A stretch of DNA of 64,000 nt from DATMBF01 sp035559595 (lineage in GTDB: Bacteria; Bacteroidota; Ignavibacteria; UBA10030), in NCBI GenBank assembly GCA_035559595.1, contig DATMBF010000005.1, forward strand, positions 186,001 through 250,000, given 5' to 3'. A model generated the notes under the pieces. It searched no databases. It was not told where the DNA came from and worked only from the letters and a program-made list of their open reading frames with translations. The first letter of the stretch is position 1. Each line of letters opens with the position of its first letter. The translations under genes were made by a program, and so were the position numbers. This document shows positions 60,142 to 64,000 of this stretch, piece after piece.

Positions 60142-61251
60142 ATGGCAAGCGTTCGCCTTGAAGGTGTGAAAAAGGTGTATGAAGGGGGAGTGGTCGCTGT
60201 ACATGGCGTCGATTTGGATGTGTCCGATAGAGAGTTCGTTGTCCTTGTCGGTCCATCGGGATGCGGCAAGTCGACAACGCTTCGGATGATAGCCGGGTTG
60301 GAGGAGGTTACCGAAGGAAATATCTACATTGACAAGCGGCGAGTGAACGATGTTCCGCCGAAAGACCGCGACATTGCGATGGTGTTTCAGAACTACGCGC
60401 TTTATCCTCACATGAGTGTGTACGAGAACATGGCGTTCGGTTTGAAACTTCGCAAGTTCAGCAAGTCAGAAATCGATCTCCGGGTGAAGGAAGCGGCAGC
60501 GATTCTGGGCATTGATCATCTGCTCGACCGGAAACCAAAAGCCCTTTCCGGCGGTCAGCGCCAGCGTGTAGCGGTTGGGCGCGCGATTGTTCGAAAACCA
60601 AAGGTGTTTCTTTTCGATGAGCCGTTGAGCAACCTTGATGCCAAATTACGTGTGCAGATGCGAACAGAGATCTCAAAGATTCATCAACGCGTTCAAACGA
60701 CGATGATCTACGTCACACACGATCAAACCGAAGCAATGACGATGGGGGACAAGATCGTGCTGATGAAGGATGGTCATGTGCAGCAGATCGATACTCCGCT
60801 CACCATCTATCACCATCCGGTGAACAAGTTTGTCGCGAGCTTTATCGGAAGTCCTTCGATGAACTTCTTCGAGGGAAGCATCCATCGCTCCGATGGACTC
60901 TGGTTTATCGAGCGGGGGAGGGGAATAAAACTCCCCGTTGCAGTGAAGGACCGACCCCGGCTGAAACGATATGTCGGTAAAGAGATTATTCTCGGGATTC
61001 GACCCGAGCACATTGCGCACGGAAAACGGAATGCCAAAGCAAAGGGTGTGGCGAGGGTGATGCTCGAAGTAGTGGAGCCGATGGGAAACGAAATGTATCT
61101 CTACTTCACAACACAGGCGAGCGGCAACTCGTATGTAGCCCGAATGTCAGCGGAGGAGATGCCCGCGGTGGGAAAGCCGATGGATTTACTCTTCGATATG
61201 TCGAAGGCCCATTATTTCGACAGGGATACCGAAAAGGCGATTCGATCATAA
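60142..61251 (+). CDS. ABC transporter ATP-binding protein, MalK/UgpC family
   Basis: 369-residue ATPase with Walker A GPSGCGKSTTLRMIAGL, Q-loop MVFQNYALYPHMSVYENM, signature LSGGQRQRVAVGRAI, Walker B VFLFDEPLSNLD and switch His in VTHDQTEAMT, then a C-terminal MalK/UgpC-type regulatory domain with TOBE-like parts (IILGIRPEHI, VVEPMGNEMYLYF). Such ATPases serve carbohydrate importers. No permease or solute-binding gene is next to it, so it may serve permeases encoded elsewhere, as MsmK-type ATPases do. A GGGAGGT Shine-Dalgarno precedes the ATG. It is convergent with bshC with nine bases between. Confidence 0.92.
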   Translation: MASVRLEGVKKVYEGGVVAVHGVDLDVSDREFVVLVGPSGCGKSTTLRMIAGLEEVTEGNIYIDKRRVNDVPPKDRDIAMVFQNYALYPHMSVYENMAFGLKLRKFSKSEIDLRVKEAAAILGIDHLLDRKPKALSGGQRQRVAVGRAIVRKPKVFLFDEPLSNLDAKLRVQMRTEISKIHQRVQTTMIYVTHDQTEAMTMGDKIVLMKDGHVQQIDTPLTIYHHPVNKFVASFIGSPSMNFFEGSIHRSDGLWFIERGRGIKLPVAVKDRPRLKRYVGKEIILGIRPEHIAHGKRNAKAKGVARVMLEVVEPMGNEMYLYFTTQASGNSYVARMSAEEMPAVGKPMDLLFDMSKAHYFDRDTEKAIRS

Positions 61252-61260
61252 CCCTCAGAA

Positions 61261-62913
61261 CTACCCGGCCTCAAGGTTGATCACCTGGTGTTTGAACTTG
61301 TCGATCACCAGCTCGGACTTCAGCCAGCGAAGGAATTCCAGCCCGTACTTGTTCAAAAAGTAGAGAATGTTCAACGCTCGTTCCTGAAAGACAGATTCGG
61401 GAAAGAGATGGAGGGCTGCCTTGTCGATCTGTCGAAGTGTTACTTCATTCTTCCTTGCTTGTGCCGCGATTGCCTTCAGCTTTAGTTGTTCTATCTGATA
61501 TTCAATCTTCTTTGACGCATTCTCCAGTGCGCCCACGAGTGTTGGATCGAGCTCTTCGATCTTCGGGCGCATGCGTGCAAGTGATTCTTGAATCGTCACC
61601 ATCGTCCCGCCGAAAACCTCGTCAAACTGTTGCCCGGATGAATTTTCGGTCACCCGTCTTTTGATCAACTCGACATCCTGAAAGAAATCTGTCACCTGAA
61701 GAGAGAATCGCTCGATGACCTTTGCCACCTTCTCCTCTACAATCGTTGCGCTCGCCCTTGGGTAAATGATAGGCTCAGGAATGCCGAACTCTTCATAGAG
61801 TGGCTTCAATTGGGCAAAATAAGCGATTTCCGAAGGTCCCCCAACATACGCAACGGTTGGTAAGAGCCAATCCTGGCAAATGGGGCGAAGGACAACATTG
61901 GGGCTCAGGAGTTCAGGCGAATTTGCTGCGATGCCGTCCAAGTCTTCCTTCGTCAGATGTCGCCGTGTTCCTTTGAGGGCAAATCCCCCCTCAACGCGCG
62001 GCTCGATAAGGTACCGCCCCTTCTGATGAAAGAGGAAAAGGTTCAACGGCTTCGGTTTGATCTGGGCGTGGTACTGCTTTTCGAGTTGCGCGCTTTGGTC
62101 GATAACAAGCTGGCAATGTTTCGGTGTGTTCTGGATCTCTTTTTGAAAAACCGGGGCGAGGAGCTTTTTGAGTTCGTTGTCGTGCGGATCGAGGAATATC
62201 AACCCTGACTCCTCGAGAAGGTCATTCATGAGGTGAACGAATGCGCGGTTAAAGGTCATTCCCCTCTGGTATGCGGTACGAAAGAGTTGAAGAACTTTCG
62301 GCTTGAACTCTGTATCACTCAACGATTGGTCGACCAACTGAAAAAACTGTTCAATATCATCTGAGAACTCGAGAATTCCCACAGCACCCGGGTTCTTCTC
62401 CGGATCAAGTCCATTCATTCGATAGTCGAGTTTAACGAGATCGTTTGTTCGGTTCAGGAGTCTGATAGAACTGACTTCATCATAATCATGGTCTTCGCCT
62501 TCCAGCCAGAAGACGGGCACAAAGTGATAATCGGGGTGAATGGTGCGGAGTTGCTCGACAAGCTTAAGCACGGTAATGGTTTTGTAGATGGTATAGAGTG
62601 GCCCGGTGAACAGCCCGACCTGTTGACCTGTCACAACTGCTACGGTGTTGTCGTTGTGGAGAAGGTCAATATTGGCGAGAGTTTTGACGCCGCAATGAAA
62701 GTTCCGATTCTGCACAGAGAGGATTTGTGTTATGGCGGATCTGTTTCGCGGCATGCGAGAAACTGCTTCGAGCTTGTCTTTCCAGTCCTCTTTACGGCGG
62801 AAGTTGCCACTGTAGAATTTCTTTACATTCTCATAGTCTGTTACATAATCGATAAACAACTGGGAAAAACCGGAGTCGCCTGTCGGAAGGTCTCGAAACT
62901 CGATGTAGGACAT
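61261..62913 (-). CDS. bshC: Bacillithiol biosynthesis cysteine-adding enzyme BshC
   Basis: About 550 residues. BshC joins cysteine to GlcN-malate as the last step of bacillithiol synthesis. Conserved parts: VVTGQQVGLFTGPLYTIYKTITVLKL, VFWLEGEDHDYDEVS (HxGH-like core), and a YVGGPSEIAYFAQL segment. The C-terminal third is a long coiled-coil-like region. The ATG at 62913 is preferred: a TTG at 62976 in the same frame coincides with the -35 of a predicted promoter. bshA and bshB are not in this window. The organism probably uses bacillithiol as its low-molecular-weight thiol. Confidence 0.9.
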   Translation of the reverse strand: MSYIEFRDLPTGDSGFSQLFIDYVTDYENVKKFYSGNFRRKEDWKDKLEAVSRMPRNRSAITQILSVQNRNFHCGVKTLANIDLLHNDNTVAVVTGQQVGLFTGPLYTIYKTITVLKLVEQLRTIHPDYHFVPVFWLEGEDHDYDEVSSIRLLNRTNDLVKLDYRMNGLDPEKNPGAVGILEFSDDIEQFFQLVDQSLSDTEFKPKVLQLFRTAYQRGMTFNRAFVHLMNDLLEESGLIFLDPHDNELKKLLAPVFQKEIQNTPKHCQLVIDQSAQLEKQYHAQIKPKPLNLFLFHQKGRYLIEPRVEGGFALKGTRRHLTKEDLDGIAANSPELLSPNVVLRPICQDWLLPTVAYVGGPSEIAYFAQLKPLYEEFGIPEPIIYPRASATIVEEKVAKVIERFSLQVTDFFQDVELIKRRVTENSSGQQFDEVFGGTMVTIQESLARMRPKIEELDPTLVGALENASKKIEYQIEQLKLKAIAAQARKNEVTLRQIDKAALHLFPESVFQERALNILYFLNKYGLEFLRWLKSELVIDKFKHQVINLEAG

Positions 62914-62947
62914 GAAGGAATACTCTGGATGAAAAAAATGTGGTGGG

Positions 62948-62976
62948 AATATACCACTTAAGAGATGAACGTGCAA
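62948..62976 (-). promoter_or_regulatory. Predicted promoter of bshC
   Basis: On the minus strand TTGCAC (62976-62971), 17-base spacer, TATATT (62953-62948). The start codon is at 62913, giving a leader of about 28 bases. Confidence 0.62.
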
Positions 62977-63070
62977 GGTAAGTGCAGATCGTTATTTGCG
63001 CTTGTGGTTGTCGCTTCCCGCGATGGGTGAAACGATTGCTGCAAGTTGGTTTCTTTTTTTTGAGAACTTC

Positions 63071-63099
63071 TTGACAAACGAAGCATCCTTTTGTATATT
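63071..63099 (+). promoter_or_regulatory. Predicted promoter of the ferredoxin-Rieske unit
   Basis: TTGACA at 63071-63076 (a perfect -35 hexamer), 17-base spacer, TATATT at 63094-63099 followed by CG. Start predicted near 63106, leader about 49 bases. This is the strongest predicted promoter in the window. Confidence 0.7.
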
Positions 63100-63154
63100 C
63101 GATGTCAAATTCAGGAAGATAGGAATAAGAACTATCATCATCTACCCGGAACTA

Positions 63155-63481
63155 ATGGCTGAGACCACCGCCGCGCCAACCAGACCAACAGCCGCTCCTG
63201 CCCCATCGGTAGCCAAGAAAAAGAAGAAGTCACCGCTCGTTGCAATTGTCCATCCTGAAGGTTGTACCGGATGTGAGGTATGTATTGAGTTCTGCCCTGT
63301 CGATTGTCTGTACAAAGTTCCGGGTCCAGAGAATCCCGACGAACACGGATTTGTGAGCGTCAATGGGATTGTCATTGTGGACGAGGAAGTGTGTATCGGT
63401 TGTAAACTTTGCGCAAAGTACTGTCCATGGGAGACGATCGATATGGTCAAGCGTGTCGACGAGGTGGCAGCCGCTGCATAA
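63155..63481 (+). CDS. 2[4Fe-4S]-type ferredoxin domain protein
   Basis: 108 residues. Two cluster motifs are visible: CTGCEVCIEFCPVDC (Cys37, 40, 43, 47) and CIGCKLCAKYCPWE (CxxCxxCxxxCP), so two [4Fe-4S] clusters of the bacterial ferredoxin type. The N-terminal 25 residues (Thr/Ala/Pro-rich, then five Lys) are an extension beyond the usual fold. It precedes a Rieske gene by 51 bases; a ferredoxin next to Rieske/cytochrome b genes is seen in Chlorobi-Ignavibacteria-type genomes (inference). The longer frame upstream from 62996 overlaps the promoter and is rejected. Confidence 0.9.
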   Translation: MAETTAAPTRPTAAPAPSVAKKKKKSPLVAIVHPEGCTGCEVCIEFCPVDCLYKVPGPENPDEHGFVSVNGIVIVDEEVCIGCKLCAKYCPWETIDMVKRVDEVAAAA

Positions 63482-63532
63482 CTCTCAAATGGTGATTCAC
63501 TTCTGTTGTTTTCTCTAGATCGAGGATAGCGA

Positions 63533-64000
63533 ATGGCAGATCAAACGGTGAACGACGTCAAAGAAGCTCCGCCGGCAACTCCACCCAAGCCAACTCCGCC
63601 GACAGTGAGCACGGAACCGCTACCACGCAAACCCAAGCAAGATCGCCCACCTGACGACGATCCCGGCATTTGGCGGATGAATCGCCGCAACCTGCTCTCG
63701 GTAGCCGGATGGCTTGGATTTCTGGGCTTCATCGTTACATCGACCATTGGCGCGCTTCGTTTCATGTTTCCGCGAGTTCTTTTTGAGCCGCCGACAAAAT
63801 TCAAAGCGGGGTATCCGCAGGATTATGTTGTGGGCGAAGTCAGCGAGAAATTCAAGGATGAACAGCGTGTTTGGATTGTTCGGGATAAAGAAGGGTTTTA
63901 TGCACTGATTTCGATTTGCACACACCTGGGGTGCACTCCGCGATGGCTTCCTTCAGATTTGAAATTCAAATGCCCCTGTCACGGAAGCGGATTCTATAGA
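63533..64000 (+). CDS. Rieske [2Fe-2S] protein, cytochrome bc type (partial, 5' part)
   Basis: First 156 residues; the gene runs past the window end. The start is ATG at 63533 (GAGGATAGC just upstream). Order seen: a Pro-rich cytoplasmic N-terminal part (about residues 11-46), a twin-arginine-like NRRNLLS followed by one membrane segment (VAGWLGFLGFIVTSTIGAL), and the Rieske fold with CTHLGC and CPCHGSGF, the two cluster motifs. It should be the iron-sulfur subunit of a quinol:cytochrome c oxidoreductase; cytochrome b is expected next, outside the window. Membrane location inferred from the helix. Confidence 0.9.
   Translation, partial: MADQTVNDVKEAPPATPPKPTPPTVSTEPLPRKPKQDRPPDDDPGIWRMNRRNLLSVAGWLGFLGFIVTSTIGALRFMFPRVLFEPPTKFKAGYPQDYVVGEVSEKFKDEQRVWIVRDKEGFYALISICTHLGCTPRWLPSDLKFKCPCHGSGFYR

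Noticed and set aside
62914..62976. Longer BshC start at a TTG at 62976
   Set aside because: The TTG coincides with the -35 of a good promoter; the ATG at 62913 gives the normal BshC N-terminus.
1..64000. CRISPR array, insertion sequence, prophage or integration site
   Set aside because: No spaced direct repeats, transposase, integrase or tRNA-adjacent duplications were seen; gene order is ordinary chromosomal.

Overview
The window is a dense bacterial chromosome segment of about 64 kb with roughly 50% GC, almost entirely protein coding, with three tRNA genes. No insertion sequence, phage gene or CRISPR array was seen. Gene content and signals suggest a member of the FCB group (Bacteroidota/Chlorobiota/Ignavibacteria-like). 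The reasons are an IspH of the Bacteroidota type, BshC (bacillithiol synthesis), a TrmH protein starting MRKL as in Bacteroidota, a Lol-type lipoprotein exporter and several signal-peptide-bearing envelope proteins that imply an outer membrane, a ferredoxin-Rieske gene pair, and promoters whose -10 reads TAnnTT(g). The exact phylum is an inference; a 16S gene is not present.

Layout. 1-3.8 kb: end of a RelA/SpoT protein, HU-like protein, RuvX, MtgA, an AlbA-type regulator and a convergent TrmH methyltransferase. 3.9-7.4 kb: cmk-ispH-rpsA. 7.4-10.3 kb: mtaB, an exported protein, truA. 10.3-14.8 kb: trpD-(CorC/HlyC-like)-trpC-trpF-trpB, overlapping or almost touching. 14.8-19.8 kb: a surface polysaccharide cluster (two GT2, a methyltransferase, two GT4 glycosyltransferases). 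19.9-22.7 kb: nadD and glgB. 22.7-25.2 kb: envelope lipoprotein, tRNA-Arg, a small zinc-ribbon membrane protein and an exported beta-rich protein. 25.3-34.9 kb: proS, dnaE, trxA, aspS, an exported protein and an AtuA-like pair. 34.9-39.2 kb: prfB with a programmed +1 frameshift, then a LolC/LolE/LolD-like ABC exporter.

39.2-49.5 kb: a possible leader RNA, a small membrane protein, tRNA-Lys, tRNA-Leu, a TPR protein, a CMD-like protein, acyP, ispF, dedA, a PAP2 phosphatase, lnt, threonine aldolase, a thioesterase, trpE, trpG and a LOG protein. 49.5-58.8 kb: the translation/RNA operon rimP-nusA-infB-rbfA-truB-ribF-rpsO-pnp, preceded by a promoter followed at once by an intrinsic terminator (candidate attenuator). 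58.8-64 kb: aroA, an orphan MalK-type ATPase, bshC on the minus strand, ferredoxin and the start of a Rieske protein.

Together these genes are mostly housekeeping: translation, RNA processing, tryptophan and chorismate synthesis, isoprenoid synthesis (ispH, ispF) and envelope building. No obvious new multi-gene system was found. The most interesting signals are regulatory. They are a very regular promoter grammar (TTGnnn, exactly 17 nt, TAnnTT) seen at about ten sites, two promoter-then-terminator leaders, very short or absent 5' leaders, and a glycosyltransferase gene without a usual start codon directly in frame behind trpB.
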